This document shows positions 32,116-40,706 of a stretch of 64,000 nucleotides of DNA, one piece after another. The notes beneath the pieces were generated by a model. The model did no database searches. It had not been told where the DNA came from and saw nothing but the letters and a program-made list of their open reading frames with translations. A program made the translations under genes and the position numbers. How positions within the stretch are numbered: the stretch's first letter is position 1; every line of letters begins with the position of its first letter. Origin of the DNA: Spongiactinospora rosea. Its GTDB lineage: Bacteria > Actinomycetota > Actinomycetes > Streptosporangiales > Streptosporangiaceae. Where the stretch lies: NCBI RefSeq assembly GCF_003315795.1, contig NZ_QMEY01000004.1, forward strand, positions 248,001 to 312,000, given 5' to 3'.

Positions 32116-33604
32116 CCCGGCCCCTGGACAGCTTGCCGGTGGGCGTGCGCGGCAGCGCGGTGACGAATTCGATCAGTTTGGGCCGCTTGAACCGGGCGAT
32201 CCGCGGCTCGCAGTGCGCGAGCAGGGCCGCGGCCAGGTCGGAGCCGGGTTCGGCCTCCAGCGCGGGCTGCACCAGGGCGACCACGTTGTGGCCCCACTCC
32301 TCGTCCGGTACGCCGATCACCGCCACGTCGGCGACGGCCGGGTGGGTGATCAGGGCCGCCTCGACCTCGGCCGGGTAGATGTTCACGCCGCCGGAGACGA
32401 TCAGGTCGGTACGGCGGTCGCACAGGAACAGGTAGCCGTCGGGGTCGAGATAGCCGATGTCGCCGGGGGTGTACCAGTCGCCGCGCATCCGGGCCGCGGT
32501 GCCGGCCGGGTCGTCGCGGTACTGGAACCGGTTGCCCGAGGAGCGGACGTAGACCAGGCCGGGCTCGCCGGGCGGGAGTTCGCGGCCGTCGTCGTCGAGG
32601 ATCCTGGCCTCGAACGTGGGCGTGGGCCTGCCCACCGTGCCGGGCCTGGCCAGCCACTCGGCGGGCTTGACGGCGAAGGGAATGGCCGACTCGGTGGTGC
32701 CGTAGTACTCGTAGACCACCGGCCCCAGCCAGTCCATGATCGCCTGCTTCACCGGCACCGGGCAGGCCGCCCCGGTGTGCACCACCTGTGCCAGTGAGGA
32801 CACGTCGTACTTCGCGCGGACCGCCTCGGGCAGGCGTAGCAGCCGGTGGAACATCGTCGGCACCATCAGTGTGTTGGTGACGCGGTGCTCCTCGATCAGG
32901 CCGAGCACCCGCTCGGGGTCGAAGTGCGGCGCGATCACCACGGTGTGCCCCATGTGCAGGGCGAAGAACGAGTGCGCGGAAGGCGCGGAGTGGTAGATGG
33001 GGGCGGTGACCAGGTGTACGGCGTCACCGGGCCGCAGGTCGCACACCGCGCCGAAGAACCGCAGGTGCCGCGCGACGTTCTCCTCCGGCTCGCCGTCGCG
33101 CAGGACGCGCTGCACGCCCTTGGGCACTCCGGTGGTGCCGGAGGTGTACCAGAGCATGGCCCCGCTCCTCCGGTCGGGCGGCGTGCCGGACGGCATGCCG
33201 TGGGCGAGCGCCGCCGCGCCCAGCGCGACCTCCGCGCCCTCGGCGGCACCCGCGCGTACGGCGGGCGCGTACGGCCCGGCCGTGACGACGATCCCCGCGC
33301 CGCAGTCGCGCAGGATGTACGCCAGCTCGCCGGTGGTGAGGTGCCAGTTGACCGGGACGTAGTGCATGCCCGTCTGGCAGATGGCGAGCGGCATGGCCAG
33401 CGCGTCCACACCGTTGGGCAGCACCCCGGCGACCACGTCGCCGTGGCGGGCGCCACGGGCCCGCAGCCCGTGGGTGACCGCGTTGACCAGGGCCAGCAGT
33501 TCGCCGTACGTGGTGACGGTGCCGTCCTGGTCGATCACGGCACGACGGCCGGGGTCGGCGGCGGCGATGCGATAAAAGCCTGTAAGACCGGTTATGTCGC
33601 CCAT
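32072..33604 (-). CDS. AMP-binding acyl-CoA synthetase
   Basis: A 510-residue ANL-superfamily ligase that activates a carboxylic acid with ATP and joins it to CoA. Motifs in order are WYTSGTTGVPKG (P-loop), YEYYGTTES, YTPGDIGYLD, DRRTDLIVSGGVNIYPAEVE (hinge and A8) and PRTPTGKLSR with the catalytic Lys. The substrate cannot be read; a short or branched fatty acid is a guess. The ATG at 33604 has GGAG upstream, and the open frame before it is low-complexity and unlikely to be coding. It is convergent with the peptidase gene and divergent from the sensor kinase. Confidence 0.92.
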   Translation of the reverse strand: MGDITGLTGFYRIAAADPGRRAVIDQDGTVTTYGELLALVNAVTHGLRARGARHGDVVAGVLPNGVDALAMPLAICQTGMHYVPVNWHLTTGELAYILRDCGAGIVVTAGPYAPAVRAGAAEGAEVALGAAALAHGMPSGTPPDRRSGAMLWYTSGTTGVPKGVQRVLRDGEPEENVARHLRFFGAVCDLRPGDAVHLVTAPIYHSAPSAHSFFALHMGHTVVIAPHFDPERVLGLIEEHRVTNTLMVPTMFHRLLRLPEAVRAKYDVSSLAQVVHTGAACPVPVKQAIMDWLGPVVYEYYGTTESAIPFAVKPAEWLARPGTVGRPTPTFEARILDDDGRELPPGEPGLVYVRSSGNRFQYRDDPAGTAARMRGDWYTPGDIGYLDPDGYLFLCDRRTDLIVSGGVNIYPAEVEAALITHPAVADVAVIGVPDEEWGHNVVALVQPALEAEPGSDLAAALLAHCEPRIARFKRPKLIEFVTALPRTPTGKLSRGRVRDDYLAAARPARH

Positions 33605-33917
33605 GACTCGCAGCTCCAGCGGCTCGGCGCGCGGCGTGCGCGGTGCTCGCGGTACGGGCCGGCCGGTCGTGCGCCCGGTCGTGGCCCGCTCCTGGCCCAC
33701 TCGTGGTGCGGATGTGCGTCGCGCTCCTAGATATACCCGAAGCCGGGCACGAGGCAGCGGGCGAATCGCCCGGCGGACATCCGTGCGGCCCTGACCAGCG
33801 AAAGGGATCTTCTCCACCTACACCACCAAACCGGAGTTTTACTCCCGGTTAGCGGTGAATCTCCCTGACTCCGAGCAACATACCCCTAGTGTGATCACCT
33901 GATTACCGGGGGCTCGG
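33605..33917. other. 313-base divergent intergenic region with three dyads
   Basis: Between the acyl-CoA synthetase and the sensor kinase no gene is supported. CGGGCGA-A-TCGCCCG forms a perfect hairpin at 33758-33772. ACCGGAGT against ACTCCCGGT (about 33833-33851) is an imperfect one. GTGATCAC at 33891-33898 is a perfect 8-bp palindrome, 19 bases before the kinase start. TATATC on the minus strand near 33735 and TAGTGT at 33887-33892 are possible -10 boxes for the two genes. Confidence 0.5.
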
Positions 33918-35264
33918 GTGAGCAGAAGGCACAGATGGTCCATCAGGACACGACTGGCTCTCGGCGCCGGTCTCGTGATGGGACTCATCTGCGCCGCGGG
34001 GATCGCGGTGGCCCTGATCGGGGTGCGCGACCTCGCCACGGGCGACCGCACCGACGAGATCGCCGGGGCGTCCATCAAGGTGGTCCACCTGCTGCGGGAG
34101 GGCCGGCTGACCCCGACGCTGACCGGGCTGGAGGTGCCCGCCGTACAGGTGGTGAACGCGCGCGGGCGGGTCCTGGCCGCGACCCCCGAGATGGCGGGCG
34201 CGCCCAGGATGGCCGACTTCGAGCCGACCGAGGACGAGGTGCGCGCCCTGCGGCTGCGCTGCGACGTCCCCGGCTACGTGGGCGAGTGCATGCTGGTGAT
34301 GAGCTTCCGGGTGCACCAGCCGGAGGGCGACTGGCTGGTGTACGGGGCCGACCACGACGTGCCGTGGTACGTCAGTCCGCTGTTCTCCGCGATGCTCCTC
34401 GGCGGGGCGCTGCTGCTCCTGCTGGTGACCACCACGGGCACCTACCGCGTGATCGGCAAGACGCTGGCCCCTGTCGATGCGATCAGATCCGAACTCGACG
34501 AGATCAGCGCCACCGACCTGGGGCGGCGGGTGCCCGTGCCGCCGTACCAGGACGAGATCCGCCGCCTCGCCGAGAGCGTGAACCGCACCCTGGACCGCCT
34601 GGAGACCCAGGTGGAGAAGCAGCGGAGATTCGCCTCCGACGCCTCCCACGACCTGCGCAGCCCGATCACCGCGATGCGCACGCAGGTCGAGGACGCGCTG
34701 CTGCACCCCGGCGACACCGACTGGATCTCCCTGGCCCGCGCCCAACTCGGCAGCCTGGAACGACTGGAGGCGCTGGTCAGCGACCTGCTCATGCTGGCCA
34801 GGCTGGACGCGGGCGCGCCCTCACGGCGGGACCGGCTGGACCTGTCGGAACTGGTGCGCGGCGAGCTGGACCGGCGCTGGCGGCGCGTCCGCGTGGTGCG
34901 CAAGCTGCAGGACGGCGTCGAGGTGCTCGGCGACCGGCTGCGGCTGGCCCGGCTGCTGACCAACCTGGTGGACAACGCCGAGCGGCACGCAGGGACGGAG
35001 ATCTGCGTGGTGGTCGGCGACCGGGACGGCCACGCGGTGCTCGAAGTCCTGGACGACGGCACCGGCATCCCGGCCGACCAGCGGGAGGTGGTGTTCCAGC
35101 GGTTCACCCGGCTGGACGCCGCGCGCAGCAGGGACGCCGGGGGCACCGGCCTCGGACTGCCGATCGCCAGGGAGATCGCCGAGGAGCACGGCGGATCGCT
35201 GACCGTCGAGGACAGTCCGCGCGGCGCGAGATTCGTGGCGCGCTTCCCGTCCGCGCGGCGGTGA
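33918..35264 (+). CDS. membrane sensor histidine kinase (orphan in this window)
   Basis: A 448-residue two-component sensor. There is an N-terminal membrane segment (about 12-35), an extracytoplasmic domain of about 120 residues, a second membrane segment (SAMLLGGALLLLLVTTTGTY) and a HAMP linker. The HisKA box SDASHDLRSPITAMR has phospho-acceptor His244. The ATPase domain has NAERHAG (N box), DDGTGIP (G1) and GTGLGLPIA (G2). A GTG start follows a GGGGGCTCGG stretch. No response regulator lies next to it, which is unusual for this kinase type, so the partner is elsewhere. The signal is unknown. Confidence 0.93.
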   Translation: MSRRHRWSIRTRLALGAGLVMGLICAAGIAVALIGVRDLATGDRTDEIAGASIKVVHLLREGRLTPTLTGLEVPAVQVVNARGRVLAATPEMAGAPRMADFEPTEDEVRALRLRCDVPGYVGECMLVMSFRVHQPEGDWLVYGADHDVPWYVSPLFSAMLLGGALLLLLVTTTGTYRVIGKTLAPVDAIRSELDEISATDLGRRVPVPPYQDEIRRLAESVNRTLDRLETQVEKQRRFASDASHDLRSPITAMRTQVEDALLHPGDTDWISLARAQLGSLERLEALVSDLLMLARLDAGAPSRRDRLDLSELVRGELDRRWRRVRVVRKLQDGVEVLGDRLRLARLLTNLVDNAERHAGTEICVVVGDRDGHAVLEVLDDGTGIPADQREVVFQRFTRLDAARSRDAGGTGLGLPIAREIAEEHGGSLTVEDSPRGARFVARFPSARR

Positions 35265-35275
35265 GGCGCCGGGTT

Positions 35276-36724
35276 TCACAGGGCGTCCGGGTCGGCGGGC
35301 GTGAGCCGGTCCAGGTCCAGCGCGTCGCCGTCGGGCAGGACCTGGAGGGGTTCCAGCGCGGTGGCCCCGGCTTCGAGGTGATCGCCAAGGTTGGGGATGT
35401 CCACGACGATGGCCAGCGGGGCGTACCGCTCGATCAGGTCGCGGGCGGTGCGCTGCCTGACCACCTCGATGGCGTGCTGGACGACCTGGTCCACCGGCCC
35501 CTCCGCCGGGGCGGGCCCGTCGCCGCCGGCCGGGGTGGAGGACGTGTCGCCCGCGGCTCCGGGCGCGCGGGGCAGGCCCGCGCCGTCCGTGCCCGGCGCG
35601 CCGCGCGGGCGCGGAAGGCGCGGGCCGCCGATGTCGCCCGCGCCGTCCCATGCCGGACCGCCCGGCATGGGCGAGGTCCCCTGCGGGCCCGGCCGCCCGG
35701 GCTGGTCGCCCGCGGTCTCATCGGCACCCTCGTCGGGGTGCGGCGGGAAGGACTGGAGGGACCGGAGCCGCTGTGAGGCCACCCGCCGGGCGCGCAGCAG
35801 CGTCACGCGCGACTCCGCGGCATCGGTGTCCGGCTCGTCGTCCTCGCCCCTGCCCGGCACCACGACCAGCAGCATGGCGATGGCGACCATGGCCCCGCCC
35901 ATGACGACGCTCAGCGTCACCGCCTCGCCGTACGCGAGCACCGAAAGCACCGCGACCCACAGCGGCTGGGAGGACAGCAGGACCGCGGCCGGTACGGCGC
36001 GCACGTGCGCCTGGCCGTACGTCCTGGCCAGGAATCCCAGCGCGCAGGAGACCACGGCGAGGTGGCCGAGCACCGCCCAGTCGGCCGGACTGCCCGGAAG
36101 GGTCAGACCACCCGGCACCGAAAGCACCCCGGTCATGACGGCGATCGTCGCGAGCTGGATTACCGCGATGGCGTAACTGTCGGCCGGACGGTCGGTGGAC
36201 GTCTGCCCGAGCACCAGAGTGTGCGCGGCGTACAGGGCGGCGGCGAACAAGGTCCCCGACAGCGCGAGGGCCGAGACACCGCTGCCCTCGACGCCCTGGA
36301 GCAGCGTGAAGACGCACATCGCGGCGGCCGACAGGGCGACCGCCACCCAGACCCGCCGGGACACGCGCATTCGCAGCAGGATCAGGCCGAGCACGGGCGT
36401 CATCACGACGTTGCAGCCGACCGCGAAGCCGGACACCGAGGAGGGAAGGCTGTGCAGGGCCACGGCCTGCGCGATCTGGCCCACCCCGAACAGCACGCCC
36501 AGCAGGACCCCCCGTGACCAGGCCGCCCCCGGCAGCCCGCGCAGGCACCGGGGCCTGATCGCGAGCAGGACCAGGGCGGCCAGGCCGTAACGCTCGGTGA
36601 GCAGGTCGGTCACCGGCATTCTGATGATCAGATCCTTCATCAGTGGAAACGCCGACCCCCAGGCGGCACTGACGAACAACAGAAGCGAGGCTCCCAACAG
36701 GGGGCGGGGAGCTACCACTGCCAT
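35276..36724 (-). CDS. EamA/DMT-superfamily transporter with a long C-terminal extension
   Basis: A 482-residue protein. Residues 1 to about 300 are a ten-helix drug/metabolite transporter with two EamA repeats (WGSAFPLMKDLIIRM near the start). After about residue 305 comes a Pro/Gly/Asp-rich, probably disordered stretch of about 100 residues. A folded-looking tail follows (VDQVVQHAIEVVRQRTARDLIERYAPLAIVV onward), ending DRLTPADPDAL. The extension is not part of ordinary EamA proteins. A -35/-10 pair on the minus strand (TGTGAC, 17 bases, TAGTGA) lies just before the ATG, so the leader is very short. A palindrome sits further upstream. The substrate is unknown. Confidence 0.88.
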   Translation of the reverse strand: MAVVAPRPLLGASLLLFVSAAWGSAFPLMKDLIIRMPVTDLLTERYGLAALVLLAIRPRCLRGLPGAAWSRGVLLGVLFGVGQIAQAVALHSLPSSVSGFAVGCNVVMTPVLGLILLRMRVSRRVWVAVALSAAAMCVFTLLQGVEGSGVSALALSGTLFAAALYAAHTLVLGQTSTDRPADSYAIAVIQLATIAVMTGVLSVPGGLTLPGSPADWAVLGHLAVVSCALGFLARTYGQAHVRAVPAAVLLSSQPLWVAVLSVLAYGEAVTLSVVMGGAMVAIAMLLVVVPGRGEDDEPDTDAAESRVTLLRARRVASQRLRSLQSFPPHPDEGADETAGDQPGRPGPQGTSPMPGGPAWDGAGDIGGPRLPRPRGAPGTDGAGLPRAPGAAGDTSSTPAGGDGPAPAEGPVDQVVQHAIEVVRQRTARDLIERYAPLAIVVDIPNLGDHLEAGATALEPLQVLPDGDALDLDRLTPADPDAL

Positions 36725-36764
36725 ACAAGCAGGATTTCACTACCATTCGCGACCACCGTGTCAC

Positions 36765-36788
36765 AGATCGCTCAGCGGTTTGGTCCTG
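36765..36788. promoter_or_regulatory. 24-base element shared with 40683-40706, copy 1
   Basis: This stretch matches 40683-40706 at 20 of 24 positions. It stands 41 bases upstream of the EamA start, next to its likely -35 box. The four differences fall at every third base. Confidence 0.4.
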
Positions 36789-36789
36789 T

Positions 36790-36804
36790 ACCACTCGGAG
36801 TGGT
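36790..36804. promoter_or_regulatory. palindrome upstream of the EamA gene
   Basis: ACCACTC-G-GAGTGGT is a perfect 7-bp dyad with one central base, 66 bases upstream of the EamA start. It is a likely operator; the regulator is unknown. Confidence 0.5.
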
Positions 36805-36966
36805 TCACCCTCAACCGGGTTTGATACCAGGATCGCGAGATCAGCCCAAAGTAACGACGGAAGTACAGTTCCGGGGGTGTTATCGAATCCCCGGTCCAAT
36901 TGGCGTATGCGCCTGCCGTGCTATGCGCCTGCGCGATCGGGCCGGTCGGCCCTCTAAAATGTGGTC

Positions 36967-37134
36967 GTGACTGACGGGCCGGATGACCTGCGTCCGGTGG
37001 ACCTCTTCGACGAGGGGCTGCCGGTGCTCGATGACCAGACCAGCGACGACACCGACATCGGCTGGGGCGGCCGCCTGGACGGCGACGACGACACCGCCCG
37101 CCTGCTGGAGGAGCGCCCGCCGCACTGGGGCTGA
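36967..37134 (+). CDS. small acidic hypothetical protein
   Basis: A 55-codon frame starting at the GTG at 36967. The protein is strongly acidic (about 14 Asp/Glu, few Lys) and ends TARLLEERPPHWG. TAAAAT at 36955-36960 lies 6 bases before the start, as expected for a leaderless actinobacterial gene. No membrane segment or signal is visible. I do not recognise the family, though the ending suggests a conserved short peptide rather than chance. It is convergent with the ABC permease gene, separated by a 14-bp tandem array. Confidence 0.6.
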   Translation: MTDGPDDLRPVDLFDEGLPVLDDQTSDDTDIGWGGRLDGDDDTARLLEERPPHWG

Positions 37135-37146
37135 CCGCCCGCACTG

Positions 37147-37231
37147 AGGACCCGGCGCTCAGGACCCGGCGCTCAGGACACGGCGCTCAGGACACGGCGC
37201 TCAGGACACGGCGCTCAGGACACGGCGCTCA
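37147..37231. repeat. 14-bp tandem array, six copies
   Basis: Six contiguous copies of AGGAC(C/A)CGGCGCTC run from 37147 to 37230; the first two have C and the other four have A at the variable position. The array begins 12 bases after the small ORF stop and runs into the stop codon of the ABC permease gene. It has no CRISPR-like spacers. Confidence 0.9.
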
Positions 37232-38101
37232 GGACACGATGTCCTTGCGGCCGAACCCGCGGAAGGCGACCGCCACCAGGATCGAGGAGTAGGCGACCGC
37301 CACCGCGACGCCCCTGAGCATCCCGCTCAGGTCCGGTTCGGGCGTGAGCGCCGCCAGCCACGCGGTGTTCCAGTACGTCGGCAGAAACTCCCGCAGGCCG
37401 CCGAGCGCGTCCACGGCCTGCAGGATGTTGCAGACGATCACCAGGCCGACCGCGCCGCCGACCGCGCCGAGCGGTGAGTCGGTGGTGGCCGAGAGCAGGA
37501 ACGCCAGCGCCGCCACCACGAGCTGGCAGACCAGCACGTACCCGACCACCAGGGCGAACCTCGGCAGCGCGACGGTCGCCGGGACGATCTCCCCGGTGCC
37601 CGGCACCTGCACGTCCGCCCAGCCGAAGACGAGGGTCCCGGTCAGCAGCGCCATCAGCGGCAACGCGCACACCGCCGCCGCAGCGTAGCCGAGCGCGACG
37701 ATCAGCTTCTGCCGCAGCAGCCGCGCCCTGGGCACCGGGGCGGCCAGCAGGTACCGCAGCGACGCCCAGTTCGCCTCGCCCGCCACGGTGTCGCCGCAGA
37801 ACAGCGCGACGGCCACGACCAGCAGGAAGCTCGCCGACACCGACAGGGTGAAGACGGCGAAGTTGAGGGCGCCGGTCGTGGCGAGGTCGCTCATCCGCAG
37901 CCCGGTCCCCACCGCGCCCTGGCCGGGCCGGGGCTGACCCGCCCCCAGTTGGAAGGCGGCGGCCAGCACCCACGGCAGCACGAGCAGCAGCCCGAACATC
38001 ACCAGGGTCCGCCTGCGGCGCAACTGCCTGACGAACTCCACCGACAGGGGCAGCGTGCGCCGCGCCGAGTATCCGGGCGCGCCCGCCGTTCCGGTGCTCA
38101 C
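37229..38101 (-). CDS. ABC-2 transporter permease
   Basis: A 290-residue membrane protein with about six hydrophobic segments, beginning MFGLLLVLPWVLAAAFQLG after a basic N terminus. The stretch GDTVAGEANWASLRYLLAAPVPR is the typical ABC-2 permease loop. It starts with a GTG that overlaps the stop of the hydrolase/ABC-ATPase fusion gene (GTGA), so the two are translationally coupled and almost surely form one transporter. Its stop codon lies at the end of a 14-bp tandem array. The substrate is unknown. Confidence 0.9.
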   Translation of the reverse strand: MSTGTAGAPGYSARRTLPLSVEFVRQLRRRRTLVMFGLLLVLPWVLAAAFQLGAGQPRPGQGAVGTGLRMSDLATTGALNFAVFTLSVSASFLLVVAVALFCGDTVAGEANWASLRYLLAAPVPRARLLRQKLIVALGYAAAAVCALPLMALLTGTLVFGWADVQVPGTGEIVPATVALPRFALVVGYVLVCQLVVAALAFLLSATTDSPLGAVGGAVGLVIVCNILQAVDALGGLREFLPTYWNTAWLAALTPEPDLSGMLRGVAVAVAYSSILVAVAFRGFGRKDIVS

Positions 38102-40656
38102 GCGTTGTCTCCGATCAGGGTCAGGAAGACGTCCTCAAGGCGGCGGGCCGAGCCGTTCGGCCGGGCCGCGGACTCCAGCAGCTCGCTCACCGGCCCGGCG
38201 GTGACCAGCCTGCCCCGGTGCATGACCACGACGTGGTCGCAGGTCTGCTCGACCTCGGCGAGCAGGTGGCTGGACACGATCACCGTGCGGCCCTGCTCGG
38301 CGTAGCGGATCAATACCCGGCGCATCTCCCTGATCTGCGGCGGGTCCAGGCCGTTGGTCGGTTCGTCGAGCACCAGCAGGTCGGGCAGGCCGAGCATGGC
38401 CTGGGCGATGGCCAGGCGCTGGCGCATGCCCTGGGAGTAGGTCCGCACCGCGCGGTCGAGCGCGCCGCCGAGCCCGGCGATCTCCAGGGCCTCGGCCATC
38501 CGCGCGTCGGCCGCGGGGCGACCGGTGGCCCGCCAGTACAGCTCCAGGTTGGCCCTCCCGGTGAGGTGCGGCAGGAAGCCCGGCCCCTCCACGAAGCAGC
38601 CGATCCTGGACAGCGCGGGCGCGCCGGGGGTCACCTTCCTGCCGAAGATGCGGATCTCTCCGGCGTCGGGTGTGATCAGGCCCATCAGCATGCGCAAAGT
38701 GGTGGTCTTTCCTGCGCCGTTGGGGCCGAGCAGGCCGAGCACCTGCCCGCGGCGCACGGTGAAGCTCAGGTCCGCGACCACCGGCTCGCCGTCGCGGTAG
38801 CTCTTGGTGAGGCCGCTGATCCGCAGCGGGACGTCCTCGTCGGGGGCGTCCTCGCCCGCCGTACGGCGGCGCCGCCCGGTGAGCGCGATCAGCGCCGCCA
38901 CGGCCAGCGCGACCGGCGGCAGCGCCCAGGTCCACCACACCGGCCCCTGGGCCGGGGCCTCCAGCGGCACGCCGGGCAGCGTGAGCGCGCCGCCGCCGGG
39001 GGGCAGCGCGATCGTGTGCACCGCCGCCGCGTCCGGCATGGCGTAGCCGAGGTCGGTGGTGCCGATCGAGACCCTGAGCCGGTGGCCCGGGGCGAACCGG
39101 TGATCGATCGCGGGCAGCCGGAAGGTCACCTCGCCGCCGCCCTCGGGGACGGTGAGCCTGACCGGCGCGACCAGGCCCTTGGGCAGGACCGGCGCGCGGG
39201 CGTCGGCGGCCACGTCCTGGAGCCTGGCGAACAGCGTCACCTCCCGGCCCGGCGCGTCGGTGCCGGACACCCGGACGGTCACCGCCGGGCTCCCGGTCAC
39301 CTGGACCGCCCGGGTCAGCGGGCGGGTCTCGAAGCTCGCGCTCTGGCCCGGCACGTCCGCCGCCGCGCCGATCAGCTCGGCCGCGCCGCCCGCGCCGGGC
39401 CCGCCGAACCCGGGGATCGAGGACACCGCGGCGGGCGCTCCCCCCGGCGGGGCGGCGACCCGCTGCTCGGGGCCGGACAGCGGCAGCGTGGTCCGCGCCG
39501 AGCCGGCCAGCCCCGGGTAGTCGCCCGCGGTGGCGTGCAGCAGCACCGGCTGCCGGCTGCCCGGGTCGCGCCCGCCGTCCCTGGTGACGGTGAAGGCGCT
39601 GCCCGGTACGCCCGAGCCGCCGTCGCGGGCCAGGAAGTGGCCGAACCAGCTCAGCGTGCGCTCGTGGATCCAGTCGATCTCGCCGTGGCCGCCGTCGTGA
39701 CCGCCGTCGAACCAGGCGACCTGGACCGGCGCGCCCGTCGCGGCGATGGCCTTGGCGTTGGCGTCGGCGTGGTCGAGCGGGAACAGCGAGTCGCTCTGGC
39801 CCTGGAGCAGCAGGGTGGGGACACGGATCATGCCGGGCACCGAGACCGGGCTGGAGCGGCGCAGCAGCTCCACCGCCTCGGGGGTGGCCTTCCCGGTCTC
39901 GGCCACCTTCCGGTACAGGTCGCAGATCTCCGGCAGGAACCGGCCGCACGCCGCCTGTTCGGCGGTGAGCGGCACCGCGGGCGGCATGGGCGGCATGGGC
40001 GGGCCGGGCCGCTGCGGGGCCCCGGCCCTGCCGAAGAAGATCCCGGCCCACATGCGCTTGAAGACGCCGTGCTCGGGGCCCTGGCCGGTGGCGTCGGGGA
40101 ACAGCGCGGTGGCCAGGTCGTGCCAGGTGATCTGGGGGACGATCGCGTCCACCCGGGGGTCGTGGGCGGCGGTCATCAGGGCGATGGCGCCGCCGTAGGA
40201 GGCTCCGGCGATGCCCACGCGCGGGTCGCCCTTGGCGTCCAGCCGTACTTCGGGCCGGGCGGCCAGCCAGTCCACGAGCTGCCGGGTGTCCTTGACCTCG
40301 TACTCCGGGGAGTTCAGGGCGATCTGGCCGGTGGTGCGGCCGAAGCCGCGGGCCGACCAGGTCAGCACCGCGTAGCCCGCGGCGGCCAGCCGCTCGGCCT
40401 CGTCGCGGACGCTCGCCTTGGTGCCGCCGAAGCCGTGCGCGAGGAGCACGGCGGGCGCCCTGCCGCCGTCCGGCGGGGTGAAGAACGTCGCGTCGATCCG
40501 CACCCGCTGATCGCCCGCCGGGCCGTCCAGTACGTCGATCGTCACCTCGGCCGCCGTCACCGAGGGTGACGACGGCCACAGGGCCCATGCTCCCGCCGCC
40601 GCCACGACCACGGCGGCCAGTGCCGCGATGATCCAGCGTCCCGCCCAACGCCTCAT
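38098..40656 (-). CDS. alpha/beta hydrolase (Xaa-Pro peptidase-like) fused to an ABC transporter ATPase
   Basis: An 852-residue fusion. It has an N-terminal membrane segment (about 8-28). An alpha/beta-hydrolase follows (about 40-330) with LLAHGFGGTK (oxyanion region), GASYGGA around residue 153 (nucleophile Ser) and GGHDGGHGE (His). A beta-sandwich domain like that of CocE/PepX (about 350-570) comes next, then a second membrane segment (PPVALAVAALIALTG). The C-terminal ABC ATPase has GPNGAGKTT near 640, YSQGMRQRL and LLVLDEPTNGLDP. If both segments span the membrane, the hydrolase faces outside and the ATPase inside. The permease gene overlaps its 3' end by four bases. TAGGCT lies 6 bases before the ATG, suggesting a leaderless transcript. 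Confidence 0.9.
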   Translation of the reverse strand: MRRWAGRWIIAALAAVVVAAAGAWALWPSSPSVTAAEVTIDVLDGPAGDQRVRIDATFFTPPDGGRAPAVLLAHGFGGTKASVRDEAERLAAAGYAVLTWSARGFGRTTGQIALNSPEYEVKDTRQLVDWLAARPEVRLDAKGDPRVGIAGASYGGAIALMTAAHDPRVDAIVPQITWHDLATALFPDATGQGPEHGVFKRMWAGIFFGRAGAPQRPGPPMPPMPPAVPLTAEQAACGRFLPEICDLYRKVAETGKATPEAVELLRRSSPVSVPGMIRVPTLLLQGQSDSLFPLDHADANAKAIAATGAPVQVAWFDGGHDGGHGEIDWIHERTLSWFGHFLARDGGSGVPGSAFTVTRDGGRDPGSRQPVLLHATAGDYPGLAGSARTTLPLSGPEQRVAAPPGGAPAAVSSIPGFGGPGAGGAAELIGAAADVPGQSASFETRPLTRAVQVTGSPAVTVRVSGTDAPGREVTLFARLQDVAADARAPVLPKGLVAPVRLTVPEGGGEVTFRLPAIDHRFAPGHRLRVSIGTTDLGYAMPDAAAVHTIALPPGGGALTLPGVPLEAPAQGPVWWTWALPPVALAVAALIALTGRRRRTAGEDAPDEDVPLRISGLTKSYRDGEPVVADLSFTVRRGQVLGLLGPNGAGKTTTLRMLMGLITPDAGEIRIFGRKVTPGAPALSRIGCFVEGPGFLPHLTGRANLELYWRATGRPAADARMAEALEIAGLGGALDRAVRTYSQGMRQRLAIAQAMLGLPDLLVLDEPTNGLDPPQIREMRRVLIRYAEQGRTVIVSSHLLAEVEQTCDHVVVMHRGRLVTAGPVSELLESAARPNGSARRLEDVFLTLIGDNA

Positions 40657-40682
40657 GCGGCGAGCCTACTCAGCGGTATCAG

Positions 40683-40706
40683 AGATCGCTGAGAGGGTTT
40701 GTCCTG
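40683..40706. promoter_or_regulatory. 24-base element shared with 36765-36788, copy 2
   Basis: This is the second copy of the element near the EamA promoter, 27 bases upstream of the hydrolase-ABC start. CGCTGAG at its left end also forms an inverted repeat with CTCAGCG at 40670-40676. Confidence 0.4.

Noticed and set aside
37147..37231. CRISPR-like array
   Set aside because: The units are contiguous 14-mers without spacers and no cas genes are near. It is a simple tandem repeat.
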